38,837 nucleotides of DNA from Chara braunii (Eukaryota > Streptophyta > Charophyceae > Charales > Characeae). Shown piece after piece: positions 1 through 10,639 of this stretch. The notes under the pieces are model-generated. The model was not told the DNA's origin. It did not search any database and worked only from the letters and a program-made list of their open reading frames with translations. The first letter of the stretch is position 1. Every line of letters starts with the position of its first letter. A program made the position numbers and the translations under genes. The stretch is taken from contig BFEA01000005.1 in assembly GCA_003427395.1 (NCBI GenBank), positions 5,968,325 to 6,007,161 of the forward strand, written 5' to 3'.

Positions 1-50
1 TCCACCGTACGGGAGCTGTGACCTCCTTTCGGTGAGCAAAACCCCGAGGA
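1..50 (+). repeat. Fragment of dispersed repeat E
   Basis: The first 50 bases match 19382-19432 and 34968-35018, and more distantly 9840-9925. The shared core is CCACC, a purine arm, a TGTCACC-like loop, CTCC, CGGTG, then CCCCG. In the two best copies this lies just upstream of a minus-strand gag-like frame, so it is probably part of a retroelement leader. The copy is cut by the window edge on the left and ends at the GA microsatellite on the right. Confidence 0.6.
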
Positions 51-76
51 AGATGGCAAGTGAGTGAGAGCGAGCG

Positions 77-81
<5 letters not shown>

Positions 82-172
<91 letters not shown>
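82..172. repeat. (GA)n microsatellite
   Basis: An almost pure GA tract of about 90 bp with one AAAG interruption. The open frame across it (an Arg-Glu run) is a by-product of the dinucleotide repeat and is not evidence of a protein. Confidence 0.95.
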
Positions 173-173
<1 letters not shown>

Positions 174-296
174 GAGAGAAATGGTATGGTGGCTATGGAG
201 GCTATAAAGGTTATGGAGGGTTGCATGACATTGGCAGTAAGTCGTCGCTTGACTATTGTTGATGACCTTTGTCAAAGTTAATGTTTTATACTGTTT

Positions 297-1300
297 TCAA
301 ACATTGACTTTGGCTGTTGGACCTGGGACAAGGCCCATATTGGGGTCGATCCTTGGTGTTGGGCTCAGGCGTGGGCCTAAACCCCGCGGGCCCAGATGCA
401 GGGCCTGACGATTTTTTTTTTTTCTTTTGCACGACCTGAGCCTGGACCTGGACCTGAGCCTGGACCTGGGCCTGTTCTCAGGTTTACCTCTTTGTCTGTT
501 TGGCTGTCTCTTTGTTTGTTTATCTATCTGTTTGACTGTCTGTTTGTCTGTTTGATTGTCTCTTTGTTTTTGTGTCTGACTGTTTGACCCGTTGACCCGG
601 ACCTGGGCCTTCGGGTCTGTACCCATTGACCTGGATCTGGGCCCGGGTTGTTGATTGGGTCTGGGCCTGTGCCCCTTTGAGTGGGGTATGGGCCCATACC
701 TGTACTTATGTTTTTCAGTTCCGGGCGTATACCCCGTTGGGCTCAGGTTTAGTTGGGTCTACGCCACGCCTGGGCCTATTCTCAAAGCCCAAGCTGAGGT
801 TTAGCTGGGTCTACGCTAGGACCTGGTCTTGTTCACTGACAGGCAGACAGATAGGTGTTTGCCTGGGCCTGGTCATGAGCCTGATCATGAGGCTTGGTAG
901 GTAGGCAAGCAGGCCCAGGTCAGGGAGACAGGGTCTAGGACACAAGGCCGGTCGGGAACGCAGACTCGGCGCAGGTTTGGGAGACAACCCGAGGGTCAGG
1001 TCAGGGACAGAGGCTGGGAGCAGGCGAGGGAGACAAGTCCAGGGAAGGGTGGGCACACAGGACCAGACACGTAGCATGTAGGGGACAGCGTCAGGCTCGA
1101 CTTGAAACCTGGGTCCACGCCCAAGGGTAACGAATTGACCGGGCCCAGGTGTAGGCTGGGAGGTTTTTTTTTTTCCCTTTAAAAGGCCAGGCCATGAATA
1201 GGCCCAGACTGGGCCTGCACCCTGGGTGTTCGGTCGAGGCCCATGCCTAAGCTGCTCGCCGGGTCCGGGTATAAGACGGGGCTAGGTGCTTTTTTTTTTT
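297..1300. repeat. Low-complexity CCTGGGCC/TCTG-rich stretch without a gene
   Basis: No credible gene. Degenerate hexamer-like units (variants of CCTGGGCCTG, CCTGGACCTG, GGGCCCAG) run through 425-1260. A TTTG/TCTG tetranucleotide-like tract lies at 490-590, and T-runs lie at 411-424, 1164-1176 and 1288-1310. Open frames on both strands are biased by composition (Pro/Gly/Trp or Leu/Cys/Phe runs). Confidence 0.7.
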
Positions 1301-1310
1301 TTTTTTTTTT

Positions 1311-1445
1311 CTAATTCGAAGTCAAGGCCTTGACGGAGTCGACGTGATGGAGCATTTTTCTTGCCCGGACGCACACACCTATTTCTAATTCGAAGTCGAG
1401 GCTTTGACGGGTGTTGGGCGGAGTCGACACGACGGAGCCTTTTTT
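1311..1445. repeat. Short direct repeat, two copies
   Basis: A segment beginning CTAATTCGAAGTC occurs at about 1311-1352 and again at 1385-1441. It continues AGGC, TTGACGG, GAGTCGAC and GACGGAGC. The second copy holds about 10 extra bases in the middle. Each copy is followed by a T-rich run, as in a tandemly duplicated element tail. Confidence 0.7.
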
Positions 1446-1722
1446 TCTTGCTCTCTCTCTCTCTCTTTATTTTTTTTATTTTTTTTATTTTTTCTTTCTT
1501 CCTCTCCATCTATCGATTTATCTCCGTCTGAATGTGTGTATGTGTATGCGAGTCCATGAATCAAGCAATTTGATTGATTGATTGCTTAACTTCTTCTTTT
1601 ATGCCTTAAACAGTAGCGTTGGTATATGATGATGAGTATTACATTCTAATACATGTCAGATTATCGTCTGATTTTGTTATGATTCATATGTTCGTTGTTT
1701 TTTTCGTGGTGGTCTCTGCAGA

Positions 1723-2094
1723 CAGACAGTGTCTGGTGCAACCAACGTGGTGGTGGACAAATGTACGGAAAAGGGGGTCGAGGGATCATCGTGGTCTAAT
1801 CGGGATAAAACAGTGTATGTTGATGTATCCGAGTAATTTGACCATCCACTCATTAAAGCTCACCTGCAAAATAAGTACATTGAGAAGTGTGAGGAACGGT
1901 ACGAGTATAGCGAGGCGAACGAGATTCATGAGAGAGAACATCGTTTGCATGAACCTCAACCTAAACTGTGGTATCGTGTTGAAGGTAAGTTTCCCAGTGA
2001 TTTTGTGTTAAAGAGGGTATGTGGCCGCTACCTCACAGACAATGAAGGTCTTTGATGGACTCAGGATGAGCTGGTAGAAATGTTGAAGAAGAAC
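1723..2094 (+). pseudogene. 5' part of an unrecognised decayed gene
   Basis: Frame 1 reads through about 120 codons with coding-like composition (charged, few rare residues), including the stretch KLWYRVEGKFPSDFVLKRV. It is interrupted by a TAA at 1834-1836 and a TGA at 2053-2055. The frame then appears to shift by one base near 2095-2120 into the long open frame that follows. A CTCTGCAG at about 1714-1721 looks like a splice acceptor, and GAAGGTAAGT near 1981 looks like a donor, but the frame stays open past that donor. I do not recognise the family. Confidence 0.4.
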
Positions 2095-2095
2095 A

Positions 2096-2965
2096 GTGAA
2101 TGCATTGAGGAATGCATTTATGAAAGTTGAGTTGAATGCACGGGCAGTGGTTGAAAGTTTCGTTGAAGTGAAACGAAGTGAAGAGGTAAGAGATTCCTCT
2201 GTGTCCGGTGTTGGGGTTATGAATAAGGAGGCGGATGCTGCTGAGGAGATGGATAGAGAGTTTAAGCGTTTAATTCAATCGTCCATTAGAAACTATTTGT
2301 TAGACAAAGTTTGTGAGCTTAGTGCTAGAGTTCACCCGCACCTGTTGCAACAGTGTGAGGATTTGCATCGGCAATTAGAAGAAGCCGAGAGTGGGATAAT
2401 AAAAATATTGTCGGTAGGTGCTTTACCATCGATTGATCCTTATTTTGCCTCGGACCTGTTTGAGATTTCATCAAGTGCAACTTTGAAAGACCTTCCAAAA
2501 TCATATTTGATTGCTATGTTAGAGTCATTGCAAAAAGTTGGTTCGGAGTTGACACACAGGAATGCACTCATAGAGGTGCAAAATGCAATGAAGTTTTCGG
2601 TAAGTGACAGTCAGTTGAGGGAAACAATGATCACACTTGGACATTTGTACAAGCAGACACGAGAAGAGTTAATGGATTTAGTGTTCAGGGATACTTTTCC
2701 TGATCGATGTGATGAGGGATTCACGAATGGCACAGTGACACGTTACAAAAAACAATTGTACACTCTGAGAATTTTGTTGGAGAATGTCATTGATGCCCAT
2801 TTGCCAATGCAATTTATGAAGGAGATCGAGCATATGAAAAGAGAATTGAATGCTCCGACGAGCATAAATAAGGAATATAAAACAAAATTGCATGAGGTGG
2901 TACTTGCGTTGATTGAAGCACTGAGGCGTCCGTGTCCTAAGTGTGGCCGCTTCTTAAGCCATTGA
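2096..2965 (+). CDS. Unrecognised 289-codon open frame, helical protein
   Basis: This is the longest uninterrupted frame outside the retrotransposon. The displayed start is a GTG and is not reliable; the true start is probably upstream in the previous segment. The product looks cytosolic and largely alpha-helical, with heptad-like runs of Leu, Glu and Lys (residues about 45-110 and 220-280). No signal peptide or membrane segment is visible. It ends in a CPKCG pair of cysteines with no partner pair. The TGA at 2963-2965 may not be the real end: a +2 shift near 2935 would join the charged 63-codon frame that ends at 3132, restoring the frame used upstream of 2095. It lies beside a broken Helitron and could be Helitron cargo or a host gene remnant. 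No function is assigned. Confidence 0.45.
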   Translation: MNALRNAFMKVELNARAVVESFVEVKRSEEVRDSSVSGVGVMNKEADAAEEMDREFKRLIQSSIRNYLLDKVCELSARVHPHLLQQCEDLHRQLEEAESGIIKILSVGALPSIDPYFASDLFEISSSATLKDLPKSYLIAMLESLQKVGSELTHRNALIEVQNAMKFSVSDSQLRETMITLGHLYKQTREELMDLVFRDTFPDRCDEGFTNGTVTRYKKQLYTLRILLENVIDAHLPMQFMKEIEHMKRELNAPTSINKEYKTKLHEVVLALIEALRRPCPKCGRFLSH

Positions 2966-3132
2966 AAAAGGGAGACTGTAAAAGGTTTAATGATTTTACG
3001 GTTGTTAGACGTAAGTGTGACAACAAGACAAACCTTTATCCTGATGGAAATATCATTGTTGATGAGCAACAGCGGTTCGCAATAGAAAAAAAGAGGAGGC
3101 AACTTCGTAGAGGTGACGACCTGGATGAGTAG
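2941..3132 (+). pseudogene. Basic C-terminal tail of the unrecognised gene
   Basis: Sixty-three open codons overlap the end of the preceding frame by 25 bases, in the frame used upstream of 2095. The residues are strongly charged, with KRRRQLRRGDD-like composition near the end and a stop at 3130-3132. Two opposite frame changes (near 2100 and 2935) would make one protein of roughly 450 codons from 1723 to 3132. Alternatives are two short introns or simple decay. Confidence 0.35.
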
Positions 3133-3302
3133 TACAATTTTGTTTTTATCATTCACTATGAAGTGAATCGTATTCAAGCAATAAAAATAGGAGTGACTAG
3201 AGTGGGATAGACAATGCAGAGGTGGGGTGTGATAGTTGGAAGAACGTGTCATTTCATGTTTTTTTTGCCTTTTCATTAATGATAATGATAATGATAAGAT
3301 CA

Positions 3303-5081
3303 TTCCTTATAAAGGACAACATTTTGTACCTTTTCTGCAACACATCTTTATCCATTTTTTCTCATGATGTCACAATTTAGCACCACAATGCTTACACGGA
3401 TCTCGACTGCCAATATCGAACGGTTGAACAGTGCTAGCATTCTCAAAAATTATCACGGTGTTCTCAATCGCCGCATACGTTGTTGTCACGGGTGCCGATG
3501 AGAGTGCATTAAGATTAGGATCTGGAACATCATGCGAATCATTAATTTCTTCATCGCGACTATCTGACTCACTATCTTCACGATTGTTCATTGAATTTCA
3601 ATTTCCCGCGGATGGATTCTGCGATTCTCTCGCTCACGATGACAGACTCTGTGATTGTCTCACCTGAGAAGAAAAGCTCCACGATTGTTTCGCAGGAGAA
3701 GATGCACTCCTCGATTGCGTGGAGACGCTCGCTCGAATCTCTCGAATGATGTTCACAGTGAACAAACTTCGCCTCACACCCAGCAAAAAAGTTTATGAGC
3801 ACGCACATTTTTTTTCCTCCTATGATTCTTAATCCCAGCTCTCAATGCACGCATACGTTTAACAGGAAAGTTTGCTCGTCTTCCTTGCCTTTTTCGTTTT
3901 TTTTAAATTATATACGACGTAGAACATGGTTCATTCACATTCATTGTGTCGACCTGGTCTGTTCCACCACCAGCCTGTAGAGCATTTTCGACAACTATCG
4001 AACTTCGATCATAGCCCGATGATTCACCATGAGGCATCAACGACAATGATCCAGGTTTCAAACAACGTACGACTTTATCGGCACAGAGTCGTTGAATCAA
4101 CAACATACGGTACCGTCTGTTATGCCTCGAATGAATCGGTTTCCATAATAATAATCTCCTCCGTCGATTCTGAGATCCAACATACTTTTTAATCAATGTG
4201 TTCGGCGAATTCGGTTGGGTCATGGCAGCAAAAGATGGATGTGCATGAACATTTGTAAAAGGGGGAGAAAGGTTGTTCTCGACACACTTTTGTCGGACAT
4301 CTTCTGTCAATGTCGACGATGAACAATTGTGCACATATATCGAGTGCAGGGGAAAATGATCGAGTAAAAACGGATTTTTCAACCATCAGAACAGAATCTG
4401 CATTTATTGCAACATCTGTACGAATTTCAACTGGACGTTCACTTTGCAAGGTCATAGAAAAAAATTCATGACAATTAATGTGATCCGTACGAACATTAAT
4501 ATTTTCTTAACTCGTTCTTTTGAAAACACAAGGCTTGTGAAATCATTCATCGATGGAATCGGTTTTCGAAAAGATAGAGACCCATCACTATATTGTTCTT
4601 CGGGGGAACAATCAGGACCATCATCTTGAGTTACCATCGGTTGTTTATCTCTCTTGGGAGCAGTCATCTCAGTTGCACCACCTACCGCCTGTTGTAAAGA
4701 CCTTCGAGTTCGACGTCTTTGGGAAAGTGGTCTTTCACGTTTGCCTTGTTCGTGTTGTGATGACATTGGTGTCTCACTCGCAGAGCAATCAGGAGTAATA
4801 TCCGAACCTATACGCAATTTCAATCCATGGTTAGATGAGGAAGAAGTGTGGTCTAACGAAGACAAACCGACTTGAGATGGAACAACAAAAGGACACTGAG
4901 TACACTTTGATACTATCGGCGAAGACACCAAAGGATCCTTAACAGTCGTTTCACAACGACGAAGACGTTTGCGACGTTTTCATGAAACATGCAAGGACCT
5001 ATCCGTAGGTGAATAGACGGTTGGAACGGTGGATATATTACTGTTGGTTGAACCGTCATGTGGACTTCGGTCCTCTGCCAT
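3303..5081 (-). pseudogene. Helitron replicase, N-terminal region (inverted fragment)
   Basis: Reading minus from an ATG at 5081, a decayed frame gives a Ser/Asp-rich N-terminus, then a basic patch (KRRKRLRRCE). Ser/Thr-rich and Arg-rich segments follow, then repeats of the form SxETIxE (3600-3720). It ends with a Cys motif typical of Helitron proteins just before the Rep domain: CKHCGAKL, then HHEKKW, then CCRKGTKC (about 3390-3310). A TGA stands where family members usually have Trp after AKL (TGG to TGA). Several frame changes and stops occur (a TGA just before the basic patch, others near 4452, 3903, 3808 and 3591). Family knowledge: this Cys-rich segment precedes the HUH nuclease domain, which here resumes on the other strand at about 6995. 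Confidence 0.72.
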
Positions 5082-5089
5082 ATTAATCG

Positions 5090-6990
5090 GCACGTACGTA
5101 CGTATTTGTACATGGGCACGTTACAATAGATAGGAGGAATAAGATGCATATAGACAATCGGAACGAAAATAATACACCTCAAAACATTCATATACAGATG
5201 ATATTATATGAAGAAGAGTAATATAGTGTCAAATAGAAAAGAAAAGAAAAAAAAGAAAAAAAAAAAAACAGGAACAACAAAGAAGACATAGTCCAACATA
5301 AAGAACGCACTTGAAATGCGAAGCACAGATGATCAAAGAAAATAAGGAGTTAGTTTTTTTGTTTAGATCGGAATTTCTTTGTTCGTGCAAATATAGATGT
5401 ATAGGTCCACTTTCATGTTTGTGCAAATATTTAATCGAGACTGGAACTTCTTTGGACTCCTATTGAGGTTAATTAAGATGTCTCTTATTTTGTTGTTATG
5501 CCTCATCCGGTTCTTATGTTCGATTTGTGATCATATACGTCCCTTAGTCTTTTCAAGGCCTCGTGCGATAGAGTCATACGTACCTCGTTTGTCCACGTTT
5601 GCCCTTTGTCATTCTTTGGCAGGGCTCTCTTTCCTGTTTGAATAAATTTTACATTGAGATCAGAACTTCTTTTGGATTCAATCTACTTAATCGAGGCGGC
5701 TCCTACTTGCGGTTAGCCTTAGGTATCCTAAGTAAGTCATCCATCCACAAAAGATTTGAAGAAGGTAAAATGTCTTCGCCAACCTTTCCGAACCCTGATC
5801 GCTAGGAAGTAGTCTGTAGTACCCATTCTCCTCGCCTTAGCACGGGGCCCAGATCTCAGAAGTAGGTGTTGGCTCCACCGCAACGACATTGCACCACCCC
5901 CATAAATGGGTCTATGAGGCGTGTCGCACCTTTCCCCAGCCAGCCTCGAAGGTCGTGGTTCCAGAAAGAGTCATTCCTAGCGATCGAGGTCGGGCAAACC
6001 GTTGATGGCCTCACCTTTCTTCTCCTCTTTTGCTTGGGCGACTTTGATGAGATAGGAGCAAAGGGGGTAGAGAACATGATTTTTTAGAACATGGCTAAGT
6101 GAGAGGAGGTCATTCGAGGTAGCGTGGGGGCTTTGGGAAAAATGTTACGTTTACTGTCAGCTTTAGTACTTCTTATCGGATTGGTTCTTTCTCCAATATT
6201 CATTACACATACCAACCCTTCCACCAACACTTTATTTTCTTCACATAAGCGCTTTAGTATTTTCAGCGTCCTCTGTAGAACAGTAATACGTACCTTGTTT
6301 ATTCTTGAGCATACTTTGTTTTCCTTCGATACTGTTTACTGGGCGACGATGTAATTTTATTATTGTCTTCTTATTTATTATCGAGACTCTTCCTTTCTAA
6401 TTATTCATAAAATTCACATTATGACATCACACAACCTTCACGCGTACATTTTTTTTCCTCAAACTTTTTACTCATCTTAACCGTTTTTTAATAATATCTC
6501 ATATCTATATTTTGAGGGATACCCACCTGGTTGTTTTTCATGAATAAGCAGAACAATATAAGAATGGACACAAAAAAACATACAATATTAAAAAATAAAA
6601 CTTAATGAATGTTAGCAACTCAAGATTAATATCATCTTCATAACCATGAACATGTAGAACACGAGATCATATACCAACAAACGACTAAGCCAACCTTTAT
6701 TTGTATGCAACAATAATATTTTCTTCCAATTTCATGAACAGATGTCAAAAAGAGAAAGCCAAAAAAAAAAAAGAGGGAGAGAGAGAGAGAGATGGAGGGA
6801 TATAATAAGAGACAGAGAGAGAGGAGCAACAAAAGAGTAAGGAATAAAAAAAAGACTAACACGAGTATACAAAGAATAAAAAAAATTATATGAAGATTTT
6901 TCGTTTCATTAAAGTAAGCAAGTGGCCGTAGTATGATCAAGGCACAATTTTACTGCTTAATGGAATCAATATTAACTTAAAAAAGTAGAA
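5090..6990. other. AT-rich non-coding stretch with repeat fragments
   Basis: No gene supported. A-rich tracts lie at 5236-5272 and 6755-6800 (the latter with a short GA repeat). Three related segments near 5370, 5440 and 5660 share a motif like GGAACTTCTTTGGA. Two diverged segments near 5545-5600 and 6265-6320 share ATACGTACCT with similar flanks. If the proposed inversion is real, this stretch was the upstream region of the Helitron replicase. Confidence 0.5.
5800..5935 (+). repeat. Dispersed repeat F, copy 1
   Basis: Contains CTCGCC, then CAGATCTCAGAAGT, GGCTCCACC, CAACGACAT and a short palindromic tail. The same order of words recurs at 12030-12125 in the same orientation. Family and function are unknown. 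Confidence 0.45.
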
Positions 6991-6994
6991 CAAA

Positions 6995-9120
6995 GGCTCC
7001 CCATAGCATGAGATTCTTTCCCTTTGGACGTCTCAAACTTCCGACAGTCGATTCATTCGAAACAATGCGAGAATAAGTAATAATAGTTTATCCGTTGCAT
7101 CCTCACGGTCGAAGCAACCGAGCGATGGTGTTCGAGGATTCCAGGGTCAACTTCATGCTCAAGGTCCAATTTTTCATCGTGTCTGTGCATTGGTTGTGGG
7201 GGAAGGGGAACTTCTTAGTTTGCGAAACTATACTTGCACGATCCTCAACGTTTGGACGATGCGATTGATAAAATAGTAAATTTCCTTAACTTACCTGCAA
7301 TTACATCCGATGCATAACTTGATCGAGCAAAACGAATATTGAGAAGGTTTCACGAATTGCTACAAAAATGTAACAATTACGTGAAGCACTTTATGATGGT
7401 TGTTGACCTTCCGCCGAAAGCGTTGAACGAGAGGAGGTTGGTCATAAATTCGGATGCCATTCCTGACGAGGAACATGCAAGGTGTTATAACCGTCCTATG
7501 GGTCTTCATGAGGTGTGTGTTCTGATAGTCGATGAACTCCTTCCTTGTGAGCTCAAGATTCGTTTGCGTGCTCCTCTTCCGGGTGAGCGGCAGACGGTTG
7601 TGGTTTCGAAATGTTCTCGAGTGCACGACTGCGTAAAGTTTATTTTACTTTTCCCAGAGGGAATTGATAGTTGGCCTGCCCGACATGCCTCGGAAGCTGG
7701 ATGACCGTCAGGACTTAGTGCCAAGGAGTACTATATATTTCACCTTCACGAACGCGATGGTGAAAGACCTTGCCTCCTTTATGCAGCACGTCTCTTCTAC
7801 TAGTTTTGTTGCATGGTGTATGCTAAAGTTGAATCCCTCTGCTTAAAATGGGTGAGATTCCACAAAAACGAATTGCGCTCAGAGTATTATAAGGATTTAC
7901 GAGACGATGTGCAACAAAATCAACATGGTGAGGGTGTTGGGACAAAAATGATTTTACCATCAACGTTCACTGGGGGCCCCCGATATACGACTGAAAGATA
8001 TCACGACAACATGACAATTGTGAGGCGATTCGGAAAACTGGATATTTTCATCACTATGAACACTAACTGGCCGGAGATCAAACAAACCCTGTTGCCAGGT
8101 CAATGTTATAACGACAGACCCGATCTTCTCGCGCGAGTGTTTAAAAGTTATCTTGCACAACTGATTGATGAGATAAAGAACAAACGGATCTTTGGTAGGG
8201 TGACTGAAATGTTGTATGTGGTGAAGTTTCAAAAAAGGGGTCTGCCGCACACAAATATATTGGTTATCCTTCTTCTGAACGACAAAATTCAGGATGTGGA
8301 TGTTGTTGACAATGTGGTGCGTGCCGAGATTCCACCGGAAGTAGAATTGAGAGAAAGGGTAGCCAAGTTCATGTTTCATGGGATTTGCGGTGTGGAAAAA
8401 CTCGATGCTTCGTGTACGGAGAATGGAGTATGCACAAAAGGGTTTCTGAAAGACTTCATTTCAACAACAACATTCAAAGACGAACATACGTACCCTTCAT
8501 ATAGGAGAAGGAAACCAAGTGACGGTGGTTTTACGATTGTTCAAAATGGTGTCGTTTACGACAATCGGCGTGTGGTTCCGTATAACACGCACTAGCTAAT
8601 GAGGTTTAATTGCCACTTGAATGTTGAATATTGTGCTAGCATCAAGGTGTGCAAGTACGTGTATAAGTACGTTTGCAAAGGGTGTCATCATGCTATGGTT
8701 TGCGAGCAAGATAATAATTCGCCCATCGACAAAGTCAAATTATATCAAGATATGCGTGTTGTAGGTGCATGCGAAGCATCCTGGTGTCTATTTGAGTTCG
8801 ACGTTGCGGAACAATTACCCGCGGTCAAAAGATTGCCAGTGCATCTTGAAAATATGCAAAAAGTGCAATTCGAACCTTTAACTGAGCACGCAGTTGTTTG
8901 AAATGGGCTCCCGAAAACAAAATTGACGGTATGGATGAAACATAATTTTTTGAATGAACGTGTTCCTAAAGAGGAACTTCCTGTGTACACAGAAATCGTT
9001 ACAAATGTGGGATAACAAACATAAGAAGAAACCGAAGAAAGCGTGATCTTCACGGTGGTCCTTTTGAAAAGATATCTCGGTTGCATCACGTGAGGATCAC
9101 GAGGGAGTATAAAAAGTTGA
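6995..9120 (+). pseudogene. Helitron replicase, HUH (Rep) region, decayed
   Basis: Translated pieces follow the Helitron Rep order. First come the FxxNxRxxNNxL-like segment (7045-7100) and GQLHAQGPIFHRV (7150-7190), then FAKLYLHDP (7222-7250) and a CYNRP...EV segment (7480-7520). An LLFPEGIDSW segment lies near 7650-7675. In the HUH core, NTNWPEI (8060-8080) and the DRPDLLARVF segment (8116-8145) precede FQKRGLPHTNIL (8227-8262). The catalytic HxH reads H-T-N (codons 8248-8256), so the second metal-binding His is Asn. The tyrosine motif KYxxKYxxK (8653-8680) keeps both Tyr, at 8656 and 8668. Stops interrupt it at 7801 (TAG at an expected Gln), 8593 (TAG) and 8899 (TGA), with frame changes near 7205, 7690 and 9002. 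The family normally continues into a Pif1-like helicase; none follows, so the element is truncated as well as broken. Confidence 0.82.
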
Positions 9121-9124
9121 TAAC

Positions 9125-9600
9125 GTGAAGTAAGGTGAGTTAACTCAACCATTACCCTGACTGCATGACTAAGATAGAAGATTGACCTGGACAAAAGAAG
9201 GAGAGGGAAAACACAAAGGACCAAGGATGAATGAGCTTAGGGACATGCGGGAAGGATTATGTGTTGACCCCATGTGGGGCATGCGTTTGTATAAATTGTA
9301 TCGAGTTTGCAGGTGAGTAGCCTTTAAAGGTTCATTGAGCGGGATTGAGCTCCGGTTATGTCGGGCAGCAAAGAGAAAAGAGGACTGAAGGCAAACGGGT
9401 TGTGGACTTAACTCTTGCCCATGAATAAGTCGAATTGTGTAATGAGCATGTCTGTGTAAAGTAAAGACGATCATAGCAAATTCGAAAGGTATAAGGCGGT
9501 CGAGAAGGTCGCCGTGATCAAAAATTGAAAAAATGAGCGTGCGTGCAGGATGGGGCCCCGAAAAGACTAAGGGGTGTATATGACAAATGCAAAGGCTGGA
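9125..9600 (-). repeat. Dispersed repeat D, inverted copy
   Basis: Read on the minus strand, this matches 38150-38590 on the plus strand. Shared words in order are CCCCTTAGTCTTTTCGGGG, GGGGTCAACACATA, CCTTCCC(G/A)CATG, AGTCATGCAGTC and AATGGTTGA, followed by CTCACCT(C/T)AC. Divergence is considerable. Another fragment with TTAGTCTTTTC sits near 5545. Probably part of a retroelement LTR or untranslated region; the minus-strand open frames here are not convincing genes. Confidence 0.6.
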
Positions 9601-9639
9601 CAACGAAAAAACATGCATGATGTATGCGACAATGAAAGT

Positions 9640-10110
9640 TACGCTGTCGAGCGCATCGGCCCCCGCCTTTTCTCACGCAGAGGTGGGAGCCCTTCCGACC
9701 GTGTCACACAGGAGTTAGAACAAAAACATAACAAAGAGACAACTTGGGGACAACGCAAAATAATCCAGTGAGCTGCCGAGACGGTCGTGGTTGCGTCGTC
9801 ACTTTGCCGCTCTAGCCGGGTGCGCCAGCTATACATCCCACAGTCCCCTACAACATGATAGGTTCCCGCGGGGCATAAACTTTCTTCCCTAAGGGGTTGT
9901 CACCACCCTTAGGGGCGTATCCCCATCGAGCTACTTACCCACATGCGAAAACTTTTACATGCAATCGCAAAGGTGAGTCAGCCAAGGGCGTTTGCTCGCT
10001 CGCTGTATTATAGGCACACGCGATGAAAATGCCTGTTGAACCCGGACGTCGTTCGTCACTTAGGGCGTTGATCTCCTAAGGATAAAGCGTATGTCGGTTG
10101 ACTAGGGTGG
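9640..10110 (+). repeat. Dispersed repeat E, diverged copy with hairpin
   Basis: Diverged relative of 19190-19530 and 34780-35110. It shares GCGCATCGG, AGGAGTT, GTCACC, GCGTATCCCC(A/G)TCGAGCTAC, the GCAATCGCA(A/G)AGGTG word and TTCGCTCGCTGTA. It holds an insertion of about 60 bp near 9720-9780. The part at 10095-10115 resembles the start of repeat B (GTCGGTYGACTAGG). A perfect 9-bp hairpin lies at 9887-9895/9906-9914 around a GTTGTCACCA loop. Confidence 0.6.
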
Positions 10111-10639
10111 TTTCAATTAAGCGTGAAAACTACAATTCACCTCTAGTCTCATTCATACCATATATATATGTATAACGTATCCAGGCGAAATCACACACGC
10201 TTAAAACAATACAGATGTACAAAGCCATTCTTTGAATCAATCATCTCAGCAATCATAGCTATGAAAACATAGCACAATGTTTAATATAATTGGTTTGGTC
10301 TGATGAAAAGATCATGCCACTGTGCTTTCCTCCTCGTCGTTGATATGATCAATACATAAAGTTATTTTATCGGAGAAGAACTTTTTCAATCCTTAAAGTC
10401 AAAGCCCATAGTCAGATCCTTTTCAAATCTGAATTCAGGGTTAAGGTAACTTTGTAAAATGCAACCTGAAAACTGCATAATAGTGAAATCATCGGGGTAC
10501 TCCGAATACTATCCATCCGGCGGTCCTATCTACATAAAGTGTTTTTATTTGTGTTTTGAGATTACCTCGTGAGGTCATGAATCATATGACTTCCTCAACA
10601 GGACAAGTCTATACGAGGTGTTTTCTGAGATCCAAGTAG

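Noticed and set aside
60-281. Open frame with an Arg-Glu run
   Set aside because: Pure by-product of the GA microsatellite.
3370-4931. Several independent small genes on the minus strand
   Set aside because: They are consecutive pieces of one decayed Helitron N-terminal region, ending in its Cys motif.
7664-8595. Reassigned stop codons (TAG read as Gln) in the Helitron
   Set aside because: TAG falls at an expected Gln once, but other stops, frameshifts, the lost HUH His and the missing helicase point to decay. Other frames here end normally.
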